Assembly (NCBI RefSeq): GCF_004353225.1
Contig: NZ_CP037934.1
Span: 1,426,001-1,490,000 of the forward strand
DNA length: 64,000 nt
Source: Marinobacter sp. JH2
GTDB lineage: Bacteria; Pseudomonadota; Gammaproteobacteria; Pseudomonadales; Oleiphilaceae
Direction of reading: 5' to 3'
Shown: positions 19,028 to 28,975 of the stretch, one piece after another
Layout: each line of letters opens with the position of its first letter
Numbering within the stretch: the first letter of the stretch is position 1
Position numbers and translations under genes: made by a program
The notes under the pieces: generated by a model
Told to the model about the DNA's origin: nothing
What the model saw: only the letters and a program-made list of their open reading frames with translations
Databases searched by the model: none

Positions 19028-19395
19028 TGAATATCCGGGACATTACGCAGCACATAAAATGGAAAGAGGGTGCCTCTGATGCGACTAAAGATCGGACGAT
19101 CCAGAGGATTCAGGCGATGGCCAACGCAATTGAACTCCAGTTTCCAAGGGTCCGATACTGCAATCAGATCAAGCTGAAGCACATGAAATACGTGAGGGAG
19201 GCCTGGTTCGACAACGAAGGCTTGGCTCAGACAACAATCGGTGATTACACCCGTGCCATGCGGCTCATGATTAAGGCGCTCGGGAAAGAACGCCATTGGT
19301 TCGGTCACTTGGGCCTGATCCGAGACCGGCAATGTGAAGGACGGCCAGTGGTTTCACGGGTTATTAAAACTAGGTCGCGAAATCGCCGAAAATAA
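19027..19395 (+). CDS. Stand-alone core-binding (SAM-like) domain protein, partner of the preceding integrase
   Basis: The frame is open further upstream inside the integrase gene, but the ATG at 19027 overlaps the integrase stop and gives 122 residues. The pattern TKDRTIQRIQAMANAI..., IKLKHMKYVREAW and TTIGDYTRAMRLMIKALGK follows the same order as the N-terminal SAM-like domain of the neighbouring integrase (HGIRIKIFVEFC, INLELVEEYGNYL, YAHNLISTVNTCLYAM). It has no catalytic domain. I infer a DNA-binding accessory factor for recombination. The C-terminus is basic (KTRSRNRRK). Confidence 0.55.
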   Translation: MNIRDITQHIKWKEGASDATKDRTIQRIQAMANAIELQFPRVRYCNQIKLKHMKYVREAWFDNEGLAQTTIGDYTRAMRLMIKALGKERHWFGHLGLIRDRQCEGRPVVSRVIKTRSRNRRK

Positions 19396-19769
19396 AACCT
19401 CATGACAAGAGCCTGATACTAGAGGCTTATTGGAATGACAAACGCACCCAAATCACGTCAACCACACTGGCACTAATCGGGTCTACGAGGGTCCCCTAAA
19501 GCCTCTCCAAATGCCGCTCTACCCCCTATGTCGGGACTTCTTTAATTCTGCCACCTAGATACCAGTGCCTTGGCCAAACACAAGGGCACTTCTATTTTCT
19601 TGCTGCCCAGAAATTTTAGTGTACGTTATCTAAAACAGTCCCAACTTGCATAATTTTAACGTGTCCCAGATGAGAGTTATTGCATTTTTATGGTAATTAG
19701 ACGGCCCTAAAAAACCATAGTTTTCTTTATCCTGTCGGTGTCGTTTATAACAGATAGGACATTTTAAAT
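19396..19769. other. AT-rich intergenic region before xis
   Basis: These 374 bp have no recognised gene. AT content rises clearly after about 19540, which marks a change of origin between the integrase pair on the left and the xis/int pair on the right. The xis/int promoter should lie here. Confidence 0.4.
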
Positions 19770-19970
19770 ATGGCAAAACTTATGCTCTTAAGTAGTTGGC
19801 GAGAAAGGAACTTTGTCGAGCCACGCCCCTCCCTACGAACTTTTCAAAAATGGTGCTCCGAGGGAGAAATCCCGGGCGCCAAAAAGATTGGTAACTTATG
19901 GTTTGTTGATATTGAAATAAACAAGTGCACGACTGGAAATCCACTGGTCGATCGTGTTCTGAATGGCTAG
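19770..19970 (+). CDS. Excisionase-like DNA-binding protein
   Basis: This 66-residue protein has a winged-helix excisionase pattern: SLRTFQKWCSEGEIPGAKKIGNLWFVDIE. The order of a helix, an aromatic recognition strand and an acidic end is that of small phage and integrative-element excisionases. It would direct the neighbouring Int towards excision. It lies 18 bp before int, the normal xis-int arrangement, although most lambdoid phages have the two reading into the att site. AGGAC lies about 9 nt upstream of the ATG. Confidence 0.75.
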   Translation: MAKLMLLSSWRERNFVEPRPSLRTFQKWCSEGEIPGAKKIGNLWFVDIEINKCTTGNPLVDRVLNG

Positions 19971-19988
19971 ATATCAGGTATCAATTTA

Positions 19989-21128
19989 ATGGCAGCTCGT
20001 AGACTCCGGAAAAACTCAGATCTTCCACAGAATCTCTACAGAGAAAAGAAAAATGGAAAGATCTACTACAAATATCGACACCCGGTGAAAAAGAATTTCT
20101 TTTCGATGGGCTCGTCAAAGACAGAGGCGTTTGCTGCAGCTCGCATCCTGAATGCTCAACTAATGGGAGAAACTGATCTCACCAGGAAGGTTTTGGCAAC
20201 GACCAATAAAACCTTGGCTCATTTAATTGAACGCTTTCGAGAAGAAAGGCTGCCAGAGAAAGATTATAAACCCGCTGTGGAATACAATTGGGGCAAATGG
20301 TTGGACCGGCTTAAAAGGGATCTAGGAGGCCTTGAGATTGAATCACTCGATGTTCAATTTATAGCTTCTTACCTCGACGACAACTTTCAAAATAATTCGT
20401 ATATAAATCACAGAAAAGTACTCAAAGAGCTTTTCACGTTTGCAATTAACAAAGGTTTGTTTCCCTCTGACCGGATAAATCCGGCTGAAGTTACTTATTC
20501 CAAACCAGCCAAAGAAAAGGTCAGAAAAAGGTTAACGCTGGATGGGTTCAATGCGGTCCATGAGATCGCGCCACGTTGGATCAAAATTGCTATGGAGCTA
20601 TCACTTTTAACGCTTCAAGGACGCTCTGAAGTTGTGAAAATGAAGTTCGATGATTTTGAAGATGGGGTGTTAAAAGTTATACGCAAAAAGATTGAAGAGC
20701 GAGAGCATTCACACCTGAAAATCTCCGCCAATAAGCTTCAAGACATTCTTAAGAGATCCCGAAGTTCAGGCATCGCGAGTCCGTATGTTGTTCACCGTCG
20801 CCCGAAGCGCAAAGTAAAAGCCAAGGGGCGCACTCACTGGTCTCAAGTTACGCCAGGCTATCTCACGAAGGCTTTCAGCAAGCTGGTTGATTCCCTCGAA
20901 GTTTTCGCAGAAATCCCAGCAGAAGAGAGACCGACATTTCACGAGATTCGATCGCTTGGATCATGGCTTTACAAGAAAGAAGGGTATGATAATAAGACGT
21001 ATGTCAGACCGCTTATGGCGCATGCAGATGAAAAAACAACAGCGGAGTATCAATCTGGACACGAAGAGACATGGATCGAAGTGTCAGCAGATCTAGACAT
21101 CGACTCATTGATCAATACGAAATACTGA
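19989..21128 (+). CDS. int: Lambda-type tyrosine integrase with arm-binding domain
   Basis: This 379-residue integrase opens with a lambda-Int-like arm-binding domain (RRLRKNSDLPQNLYREKKNG...YYKYRHPVKKNFFSMG). A core-binding domain follows (residues about 70-170), then a catalytic domain with R212 (LQGRSEV), H318 and R321 (HEIRSLG), H345 (LMAHADEKT) and the nucleophile Y354 (TAEYQSGH). All five are in order, so it is probably active. Codon use is more AT-rich than the neighbouring core genes, which suggests recent transfer. An attachment site is expected close downstream, but I could not identify a duplicated core. Confidence 0.88.
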   Translation: MAARRLRKNSDLPQNLYREKKNGKIYYKYRHPVKKNFFSMGSSKTEAFAAARILNAQLMGETDLTRKVLATTNKTLAHLIERFREERLPEKDYKPAVEYNWGKWLDRLKRDLGGLEIESLDVQFIASYLDDNFQNNSYINHRKVLKELFTFAINKGLFPSDRINPAEVTYSKPAKEKVRKRLTLDGFNAVHEIAPRWIKIAMELSLLTLQGRSEVVKMKFDDFEDGVLKVIRKKIEEREHSHLKISANKLQDILKRSRSSGIASPYVVHRRPKRKVKAKGRTHWSQVTPGYLTKAFSKLVDSLEVFAEIPAEERPTFHEIRSLGSWLYKKEGYDNKTYVRPLMAHADEKTTAEYQSGHEETWIEVSADLDIDSLINTKY

Positions 21129-22085
21129 TCGCCTCTGGTTATTTACGCAGTCGGCTAACAGTACTCCTCCCCCTAATCGGTTTTCTGTTTTGAGGGATGG
21201 TTTAACTCACTGGAGCTGGCCGAAATGCGTCTAAACCTTCAGGCATCATTCACGCAACAAAGCGTGTTTAATTCACCCTGCCCGTTTCTTTATAAAGAGC
21301 CGAGGTTCTAGGGGGCTAGGCACTGTCTAGATGTCAGTTTCGGCAATCCTCCAGAAACGCTTTTAACCATCGGGTTTCCTCCGAGGAAGGCTTCAGATTG
21401 TACTGCCGCACGATACGTACAAATCTCGCCACATAACCTCACTGGCCTGAGGGTGGCAACCATTCATTAGGACCCGCCGCCCCCTTTGATCCTATAACAA
21501 TATAAAATATCCCAAATGATCGTATGAGTGAGTGAATAAGCGTTTTTAGGTTTAGTAAACATACTAATCTAAAATCCTAAAAGTTAGCTGAAAGAAACCA
21601 TGGCGTGACTTCTGTTCATGTAGTAGCACGCAAAAAAATCACCCCACTTTTGCGTCCACTCGGTTTTCAAAGCGGACCTTTCTGGACGTTCAGTTAAGCT
21701 CAAGCTCTTTAAACAAAAGCGAACATTGGTGCCTCTCACCTTTAAGCGGAGATTTTCGGAGGCGTATTTCACACTGCCAATAATGACCGCTCTTGATAAA
21801 AGCGGGCCTTTCTGCTGCGCACTATGCTATGGCTGACAAGTATGGGTAGTTGTCACCAATCCCCGAAATCGGAGCATGAATAATCGGAGTCCCCAAACTC
21901 AGAGCCGTCTTTGGGAGCGTGGTAGAACCCAAGGTGTGGTTAAAATAACAAATCAGCAACATAGCTATGCAAAAAAAAGCTAGAGTATTACGAAAACAGA
22001 CTTCGCCTGATGCTAATAATGATAGTCGTCGAAGGCGGTATTCGCTGGAATCTGACTGTGGAAAGTCAGTATCGCAGGAGCGTCA
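21129..22085. other. Intergenic region with a coding relic and a repeated motif
   Basis: This 957-bp region has no intact gene. On the minus strand around 21345-21450 a short open frame reads protein-like (FVRIVRQYNLKPSSEE, then TRWLKAFLEDC) and is probably the end of a lost gene. AAAGCGGACCTTTCTG (about 21671) recurs as AAAGCGGGCCTTTCTG (about 21799); the second lies in a hairpin context (CCGCT...AGCGG). The promoter of the signalling operon should lie in the last 150 bp. Confidence 0.4.
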
Positions 22086-24167
22086 ATGTTTACTACGCTG
22101 AGTAAGACACCAAAAATTCTCGTTATCGACGATGACGCGAGTCAGATAGTTCTGCTACACAAAACGTTAAAGACCATTGGCGACGTTATCTTCGAACAGG
22201 ATGGACGGGCAGCGCTGGATCGAGTTATTGATAGCAGCCCAGATGTTATTCTTCTCGATATTGACATGCCTGGCAAAGATGGCCATGAAGTTCTCGCCGA
22301 ATTAAAAGCAAATGTGCTCACCCAGCATATTCCCGTTATTTTCCTCACATCACGTGACTCAGTCGACGATCAATTAAAATGCCTCAGGGATGGGGCTGTT
22401 GATTTTATTGCCAAGCCACCGGAGCCTGCGGTTGTCGCAGCCCGCGTCCACACCCAGTTGACTCTCCGCAGCAGAGAGCGTGAGCTTGCGGAATCCTACC
22501 GGCATGCCAAGGTGACCGTTGAATCAATCGGGGATGCCGTCATCACGACTGATCAAAACTGTATTGTTACCTACCTGAACCCTGTTGCAGAGGTAATGAT
22601 TGGTTTGCCCTCCGCCGAGGCGACGGGCCAAATGATCGAAGATATCATGCCGTTGAGAATTGGAGACGATGGCCCACCACACATCAACCCGGTGCGAGTG
22701 GCGATCCTGGATCGTCGGGTCGTTGGCATGGCCCTCAATTGCCAGATGATGAACCAAAGAGGCGCCTGGGTTCCAGTGGAAGACAGTGCTGCGCCACTGG
22801 TATCCGAAACAGGCGAGATACTTGGCGCGGTCATAGTTTTTAGTGACATAAACGAATCTCGCGCCTTGGCGGCGAAAATGGCGCAAACCGTTCAATACGA
22901 TCAGGTGACCAATTTGCCGAATCGTTTTCTTCTCCTGGAGCTCATTAACACCGAAATTACAATGAGCAAACGAAGCGGAAAAAAAATTGGTTTACTACTC
23001 GTCGATATCAATCAATTCAAGCTGATTAACAGCGAATTTGGTTTCGAGTACGGCGATGCCCTTCTTAAAAAAGTGGCGCAACGGATCAAGGTTCTGCTGC
23101 GCCGCGGCGAAATCCTCAGTCGTCATCACGCTGACCAGTTTATGTTATTGGTGCCAGATCTTGATCGTATCAGCGACTTAAATTATTTGGCCGAATCGAT
23201 CAAAGGTGACCTGACATTGCTTTCGCAACGGCAGCCTGAACTAAACGGGTTATCGGCCAGCTTCGGTTTGAGTATTTTTCCAGACGATGCGCTCGATGGA
23301 CAAATGCTGATGATGCATGCGGATTCGGCGGTCCACAAAGCGAAAAAAGATGCTGATAATGGGGGCGTCTGCTTTTATTCATCAGAAATAGAATCGCAAT
23401 CAATCGCGCGACGCCACCTGCATGCTCAACTAAAATCAGCCATCGAAAATGAGGATGTTATTGCCCTGTTCCAACCGATGATAGATCCGGTGTCAGGTGA
23501 GGTTCTGGCAGTTGAGGCGCTCATGAGAATTCGAAACCAGGATGGTAGTTTTATTTCTCCCATGGATTTCATTCCACTGGCCGAGGAGACTGGCTTAATC
23601 ATCGAACTGGGTGAGCGGATGGTTGACCTCGCTTTGCAGCAACTCAAACATTGGGCTGACGATGGTCGCCGGATTCGTGTTTGCCTTAACGTATCGCCCG
23701 TTCAGTTTATTAGCCCCCGGTTTGTTCCGTTCCTCCTGGAGGCGATCGAGCAATATGGCGTAAGCCCGGAAATGATTGAGTTAGAAGTGACGGAAAGCCT
23801 GATGATGCAAAACCTTGATCAAGTCATAGGCGACATGGATCGGCTGCGGTCGCGGGGCATTTCGATTTCCATAGACGACTTTGGCACAGGCTTTTCCTGT
23901 TTGAGCTATCTGAAAGATCTTCCTGTAGATGTATTGAAAGTCGACAAGGCTTTTGTGGCACAAATTTCAGCGGATGGCTCAGACTACGTGCTTGCCCGAA
24001 CCATTGTTGCTTTGGCTCAAAGTCTGGGTCTGCAAACAGTGTCAGAAGGCGTTGAATCTGCCTATCAAGCGAGCCAATTGCGAGGGCTTGGGGTTTCTTT
24101 GCTTCAGGGCTTCTATTTCTCGCCTCCTGTGCCTGCCGATGATCTCCAGACCAGGTACTTAATTTGA
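22086..24167 (+). CDS. Response regulator REC-PAS-GGDEF(degenerate)-EAL, c-di-GMP phosphodiesterase
   Basis: This 693-residue cytosolic protein has four domains. A receiver (residues 9-125) has phospho-acceptor D58 in LLDIDMPG and lysine in IAKPPEP. A PAS domain follows (about 140-260). The GGDEF domain has its signature replaced by HADQF (348-352), so it should not make c-di-GMP. The EAL domain has EAL at 477-479, NVSPVQF, EVTES, DDFGTGFS, LKVDKAF and SEGVES all intact, so hydrolysis of c-di-GMP is likely. GGAG lies 5 nt before the ATG. It is the first gene of a three-gene overlapping operon with a kinase and a cyclase, so the kinase presumably phosphorylates this receiver. Confidence 0.9.
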   Translation: MFTTLSKTPKILVIDDDASQIVLLHKTLKTIGDVIFEQDGRAALDRVIDSSPDVILLDIDMPGKDGHEVLAELKANVLTQHIPVIFLTSRDSVDDQLKCLRDGAVDFIAKPPEPAVVAARVHTQLTLRSRERELAESYRHAKVTVESIGDAVITTDQNCIVTYLNPVAEVMIGLPSAEATGQMIEDIMPLRIGDDGPPHINPVRVAILDRRVVGMALNCQMMNQRGAWVPVEDSAAPLVSETGEILGAVIVFSDINESRALAAKMAQTVQYDQVTNLPNRFLLLELINTEITMSKRSGKKIGLLLVDINQFKLINSEFGFEYGDALLKKVAQRIKVLLRRGEILSRHHADQFMLLVPDLDRISDLNYLAESIKGDLTLLSQRQPELNGLSASFGLSIFPDDALDGQMLMMHADSAVHKAKKDADNGGVCFYSSEIESQSIARRHLHAQLKSAIENEDVIALFQPMIDPVSGEVLAVEALMRIRNQDGSFISPMDFIPLAEETGLIIELGERMVDLALQQLKHWADDGRRIRVCLNVSPVQFISPRFVPFLLEAIEQYGVSPEMIELEVTESLMMQNLDQVIGDMDRLRSRGISISIDDFGTGFSCLSYLKDLPVDVLKVDKAFVAQISADGSDYVLARTIVALAQSLGLQTVSEGVESAYQASQLRGLGVSLLQGFYFSPPVPADDLQTRYLI

Positions 24168-27100
24168 ACAATACTCGATTTTTCGGATTTTCGGCCACGA
24201 CTTTTTGGCTGGCTACTCTCTTTGGTCTTGGTATCACTTTCGCCGTTGCTTCAATTTTGCAATGGCAAAATGAACGCAACCTGCGTGTTTATTCAAATGA
24301 GGTTGCGGACCAGGCCAGCCTATTGATTGGCGAACGGTTTGAGAGCTTTGAGCATGGTCTGCGAGCCACACGTGGTGCGTTAAACGCTGCGGGGCTGGAA
24401 AGCATCACACGAGATCGATTCAAGAAGTTCATCGACAGTATCGATGTTGAACGGGAATTCCCTGGCACGCTTGGTTTTGGTTTTATCAGACGCGTGCCAA
24501 AGGCGATGGAAACGACGTTTCTTTCTTCTGCTCGCGGTGATGATGCGCCAAACTTCACCATTCGCAGTCTCAGCCCACACGAGGGAGATCGTTTTGTTAT
24601 TCAGTACATCTATCCGGAAGCGGGCAATGAGAAAGCGGTCGGCCTTGATATTGCCTCTGAGACAAACCGTCGTGGAGCGGCGCTTGCGGCTGCCAGAGAA
24701 AACGCCCCGCGACTGACCGCACCTATTACCTTGGTGCAGGCTGACGGCAAGCCGCGTCGAGGTTTTCTGATCCTGCTACCGGTGTTTAATGGTCAGACTG
24801 GCCTGCAGACCGCAGAAGCGCGTTTGCAAGCATTGGAAGGCTGGTCCTACGCACCGTTGGTTGTGGACGAAGTCCTGGCCGATTTAGGCCCGATACTGAA
24901 TAAAGCGAATATCACGCTCACCGACCTAAGGGAGTCGTCTCCATTTTATGTCTCATCGGCGGCAACTGAATCAGCTTTTGCTGATCAGTCGGTTGCTCGA
25001 ACCGTCATGGTGATGGGGCAGGAGTGGCAGTTAGAGCTAACACCCAGCGCTGAACTCTTCGATGGTCTGAGTGTGTTCCCAGTCCGATGGGCGGTTGCGG
25101 CTGGAGTCGCTCTTACCCTCCTGGGCCTGCTTGTCATCCGTGTCTTCAACATTCGCCTGGCAGCAGAGCTCGAAGGGACGGGCGATCTGGCGCCAGAGAC
25201 CGGGATGCAAGGTTTCCTGAGTTTTCTTCAGCGACCGGAATCGAGGCGCTCATTTCTGGCCATGCTGCTGATTGCAACACTGGCTCTGGGAGTTTTGGTT
25301 TGGGTAATGGTGCGAAACGAACTCGCGGAAGTAAAAAACGATTTGACGCAAACGACGAAAGCGGTTTCTGATCACCTTGATAGGCAGGCATCACGATTTG
25401 GCCGAGACCTGCTCTTTCTTTCATCAACTCCCTCATTAGCAACACTAACCGACAGGCCGGCGGCCACTACTGACGAGTCTGTCAGCACCCTCCCGGAACA
25501 AGTGATAGTTCGAGCGTCCGAAACGCTGGAGGCCTATATGTTGGCCACACCGGCTGTTCATCAGGTGCGTGTTTTAACCGCCGGCTCTGGTGCGCAAGAG
25601 ATCGTGAAAGTTCAGCGTGTGGATGGCAGGCCAGAGAGCTATGGTCAAGAGACGCTTCAGGTGAAGACAGGCGAGCCCTACGTGGTAGCCACCATGCAGC
25701 TCGACCATGGCGAAGTCTATGTTTCCAGTATCAATCTTAATCGTGAATTTGGCACGATCGAGCGCCCCCAAAGACCCGTCTGGCGTTTTGCCACGCCACT
25801 GTTCTATCCAGACGGCAGCCGATTCGGTTTTGTCATTATTAACGTTGATGCCGCATCAATCCTTCGTGACCTTACTGCTCTAGTGCCTGAAGGTGTCGGC
25901 TTTTACCTCACGAACAGTCGGGGTGATTTTATCTTTCATCCTCGCCCCGGAAGTGCCTTTGCCTTCGAAACGGGGGCTGCCCTCCGATGGAACGATGAGT
26001 TCAAGCAACATGAACCCCTGGGCGGGCTGGACATAAACGATATCAGCCTTTGGAAGAGTGCGGAGGGCCAAGTTTGGGTGGACCAAAAGCAGGTTCTTCC
26101 GAGCAAGGAGGCCCCCGGCAGCGCACTGCAAATATTCAGCGTCAAACCGGTCGCAGCGGTTTATACAAACTTGGCTTTGAAGGGTGGTATTTCTGCCGTC
26201 TTGCTACTGGTGTTTGTCGCTCTTGGCTTTGCCCTGCAGTACTACTCCTGGTGGACAGTTCGCAGGCGCCGGCATGACGCCGATCTTCAAGAGCGTCAGA
26301 ACAACGCCAACAAGGAAAAACTGTTTTTCAAGGCCTTACTGGAAGCTTCGCCAGAAGCCACTGTGATTATAGATTCGGATGGCTTCATTCGATTGGTTAA
26401 TGAACAGGCAGCGACGCTATTTGGCTATACCCGCGCTGAGCTGGAAGCAAGTTCTCTTCATAGGCTTGTGCCTGAGAGATTTCACGAGCGGCACAAAGCC
26501 CATTTGTCCGCTTTTATGCGTGACCCGAGAGCCAGGCCAATGGCGAGGGGGCTGGCTTTCCCTGCAGTGAAAGCCGATGGAATGGAGTTTCCTGCGGAGG
26601 TTTCCCTGGGTCCGATTGAGCTGGACGATGGATTGCTGGTGTCGACCTCCATAAGAGATGTGACCCTCAAGTTAGCCGAACAGGAGCAGTTGCAAAAGGC
26701 GCTGGTCGCCGCCGAACAGGCTTCCCAAGCAAAAAGCGCATTCCTGGCCAATACCAGCCACGAAATCCGCTCGCCACTCAACGCGATTATTGGCCTGACT
26801 CACATACTTGGCGAGGAAGAATTGACTCACGCGCAACAGCGGCTGGTGGGAAAGATTCAGATTTCGGGGAGATCGTTGCTGGGTATTGTTAACGACGTAT
26901 TAGACCTGTCGAAAATCGAGGCCGATGAAATGGTACTCGAGCAAGCATCGGTCAATTTACCCGATCTTCTGGAAGAAGTCGGAGCCGTTTTTGAACCGCA
27001 GGCAGAAGTCAAGGACCTGCAATTCAGAATGGAGCTTGACAGTCAGCTTCCCACGTGGGTTGTGTCGGACAGCACAAGATTACGTCAGATTCTCGTTAAC

Positions 27101-28975
27101 CTGCTCAGCAATGCGCTCAAGTTCACCTCGATTGGTCAGATAATTCTCCGTGCACAAATTCTGGATTCCGGTCCTTTGCCGCGTAATACGGATCAAGCGT
27201 ATCTGCGCTTCTCGGTCCAGGATACGGGCATTGGCATTCCGGTTGACATCCAGGCTCAGCTCTTCCAGCCGTTCACGCAGGCTGACGCTACCATTACACG
27301 GCGTTTTGGTGGTACGGGATTAGGTCTGTCAATTGTAAGTAAGCTGGCGAACTTATTGAATGGTGAGGTAGGCGTTGAGAGCCAGGAAGATGTCGGAAGC
27401 AAATTCTGGGTGGATTTGCCCGTTCGCTTGCAAATGCCACATGAAATTGCTGCCAGGGAGGCTCAAAGCTCAGCGCTTCACGTGCTAGTACTTGAAGGGG
27501 ACTTGCCCGAGTCATGTCATCTGAGACCGATGATTCGTGCTCTGGGGTGGAAAGCTCAGACAGTTCGAAGCCTGATCGATCTGCCCCGGATACTTTCAGA
27601 GCGCCAAGGAAGCGGGCTTTCTTCGCCTGATGTGTTGGTAATCAATTGGCGACCGTCTGCGGCAGATGCCGTCAGCGCCATTAAATCATTGAGTCAGCAG
27701 TTAGGAGCGGACCAGGTGCCTCCGATCCTAGCGATTGCAAACGATGATGAAAGTCTGACGTTCACCGATGCGTCTGTCGTCGAGCGTGTTCTGAAACAGC
27801 CTGTTGAAGCCTCGGCACTTTTTAACGCAGTTAACGAGATGGTTTCCGAGCGCACGGGTAATCTGAAAAAAGTTGTTCAGTCCACTCGTACGGAAGCCGT
27901 GAAGGCGCACTGGCTACCTGATGTGTGTGTACTTGTGGTCGACGATAGCCCGATCAACCTCGAAGTTGTCTCCCAGATTTTGCTGCGTAACGGCGCCAGG
28001 GTTCTAAGCGCCGACGGCGGCGAAGCGGCTCTTGAGTTGCTTCACGCGAACGCAGATACCGTTGATTGCGTGCTCATGGACGTGCAAATGCCAGGGATCG
28101 ACGGCCTTGAAACAACGCGAAGGGCGCGTGTTGCACTTGGTGTTCGATCCCTACCTATTATTGCCCTGACTGCCGGCGCATTTCTTGAAGATAAACAACA
28201 AGCCATTGAGGCGGGCATGAATGACGTCCTTACCAAACCAATCGATCCATCGAAGCTCATCAATACGCTGCGTGCTTCGGTGGAGCGGTATCGCAAGAAA
28301 GACATTCCCGTGAAGTCGATCAGCACCGGGCCGTCGGAAAGTGATTCCTGGCCGCAGATCGCCGGGCTAAATTCTAATCAGGCCCGCCGATTACTGCTAG
28401 GCGATAGATTGTTGTTCTTATCGGCACTGGACCGGACTGTGAGAGATTATGCCAACCTGAAAGAAGGGCCCGACGCCAATATCGACCAGCCGGATCAGGA
28501 GGCAGCACGTAGTCAGGTTGCGACCCAGGTTCATAAGCTCCGCGCCGCTGCCGGCATGATTGGAGCCGAACGCATGCAAAAGCTGGCAGGCGAGGCCGAG
28601 CAGATACTCAGGGCGCCGGGTCAGCCCGCAAGCCATATTCTGACGGAGTTGGCAGCTACCATTGATGAATTGGAGCATGCCAGCGAACCGATACTCGCAG
28701 AGTGGCGTTTTCAAAACAGGTTTACGGTATTACCAGGCAAGGTCAGTAGCGTTGATAAATCCCTTGATTCGTCAATACTTCAGCTGATCTCCAGATTACT
28801 CTCAGAGTCTGACCTCGGTGCATTGGATAAAATAGCAGAACACAGCGCGGTAATTCGTGAGTATTTAGGCGATGAGGCTTTTGAACGACTTCAGGACGCT
28901 TTGAGCCGATTGGATTTTGGAGCCGCCCGATCTTTGCTTGAACCCTTAAATGAAAAATACAGGAACGCCGAATGA
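24164..28975 (+). CDS. Hybrid sensor histidine kinase: CHASE, dCache, PAS, HisKA-HATPase, pseudo-receiver, REC, Hpt
   Basis: This 1603-residue protein starts at a TTG that overlaps the preceding stop. Order: a membrane segment (about residues 8-30), an extracytoplasmic CHASE domain, further membrane segments (about 310 and 365), a second extracytoplasmic Cache-like sensor (about 390-660), a membrane segment, and a PAS domain (about 725-840). Then come HisKA with H866 (SHEIRSPLNAIIGL), an ATPase (NLLSNALKF, DTGIGIP, GGTGLGLSIV), a receiver-like domain with N1161 where Asp is expected, a normal receiver with D1306 (MDVQMPG), and an Hpt with H1457 (VHKLRAAAGMIGA). A full H-D-H relay is present, so phosphate could pass to the receivers encoded on either side. 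The ligand is unknown. Confidence 0.9.
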   Translation: MNNTRFFGFSATTFWLATLFGLGITFAVASILQWQNERNLRVYSNEVADQASLLIGERFESFEHGLRATRGALNAAGLESITRDRFKKFIDSIDVEREFPGTLGFGFIRRVPKAMETTFLSSARGDDAPNFTIRSLSPHEGDRFVIQYIYPEAGNEKAVGLDIASETNRRGAALAAARENAPRLTAPITLVQADGKPRRGFLILLPVFNGQTGLQTAEARLQALEGWSYAPLVVDEVLADLGPILNKANITLTDLRESSPFYVSSAATESAFADQSVARTVMVMGQEWQLELTPSAELFDGLSVFPVRWAVAAGVALTLLGLLVIRVFNIRLAAELEGTGDLAPETGMQGFLSFLQRPESRRSFLAMLLIATLALGVLVWVMVRNELAEVKNDLTQTTKAVSDHLDRQASRFGRDLLFLSSTPSLATLTDRPAATTDESVSTLPEQVIVRASETLEAYMLATPAVHQVRVLTAGSGAQEIVKVQRVDGRPESYGQETLQVKTGEPYVVATMQLDHGEVYVSSINLNREFGTIERPQRPVWRFATPLFYPDGSRFGFVIINVDAASILRDLTALVPEGVGFYLTNSRGDFIFHPRPGSAFAFETGAALRWNDEFKQHEPLGGLDINDISLWKSAEGQVWVDQKQVLPSKEAPGSALQIFSVKPVAAVYTNLALKGGISAVLLLVFVALGFALQYYSWWTVRRRRHDADLQERQNNANKEKLFFKALLEASPEATVIIDSDGFIRLVNEQAATLFGYTRAELEASSLHRLVPERFHERHKAHLSAFMRDPRARPMARGLAFPAVKADGMEFPAEVSLGPIELDDGLLVSTSIRDVTLKLAEQEQLQKALVAAEQASQAKSAFLANTSHEIRSPLNAIIGLTHILGEEELTHAQQRLVGKIQISGRSLLGIVNDVLDLSKIEADEMVLEQASVNLPDLLEEVGAVFEPQAEVKDLQFRMELDSQLPTWVVSDSTRLRQILVNLLSNALKFTSIGQIILRAQILDSGPLPRNTDQAYLRFSVQDTGIGIPVDIQAQLFQPFTQADATITRRFGGTGLGLSIVSKLANLLNGEVGVESQEDVGSKFWVDLPVRLQMPHEIAAREAQSSALHVLVLEGDLPESCHLRPMIRALGWKAQTVRSLIDLPRILSERQGSGLSSPDVLVINWRPSAADAVSAIKSLSQQLGADQVPPILAIANDDESLTFTDASVVERVLKQPVEASALFNAVNEMVSERTGNLKKVVQSTRTEAVKAHWLPDVCVLVVDDSPINLEVVSQILLRNGARVLSADGGEAALELLHANADTVDCVLMDVQMPGIDGLETTRRARVALGVRSLPIIALTAGAFLEDKQQAIEAGMNDVLTKPIDPSKLINTLRASVERYRKKDIPVKSISTGPSESDSWPQIAGLNSNQARRLLLGDRLLFLSALDRTVRDYANLKEGPDANIDQPDQEAARSQVATQVHKLRAAAGMIGAERMQKLAGEAEQILRAPGQPASHILTELAATIDELEHASEPILAEWRFQNRFTVLPGKVSSVDKSLDSSILQLISRLLSESDLGALDKIAEHSAVIREYLGDEAFERLQDALSRLDFGAARSLLEPLNEKYRNAE

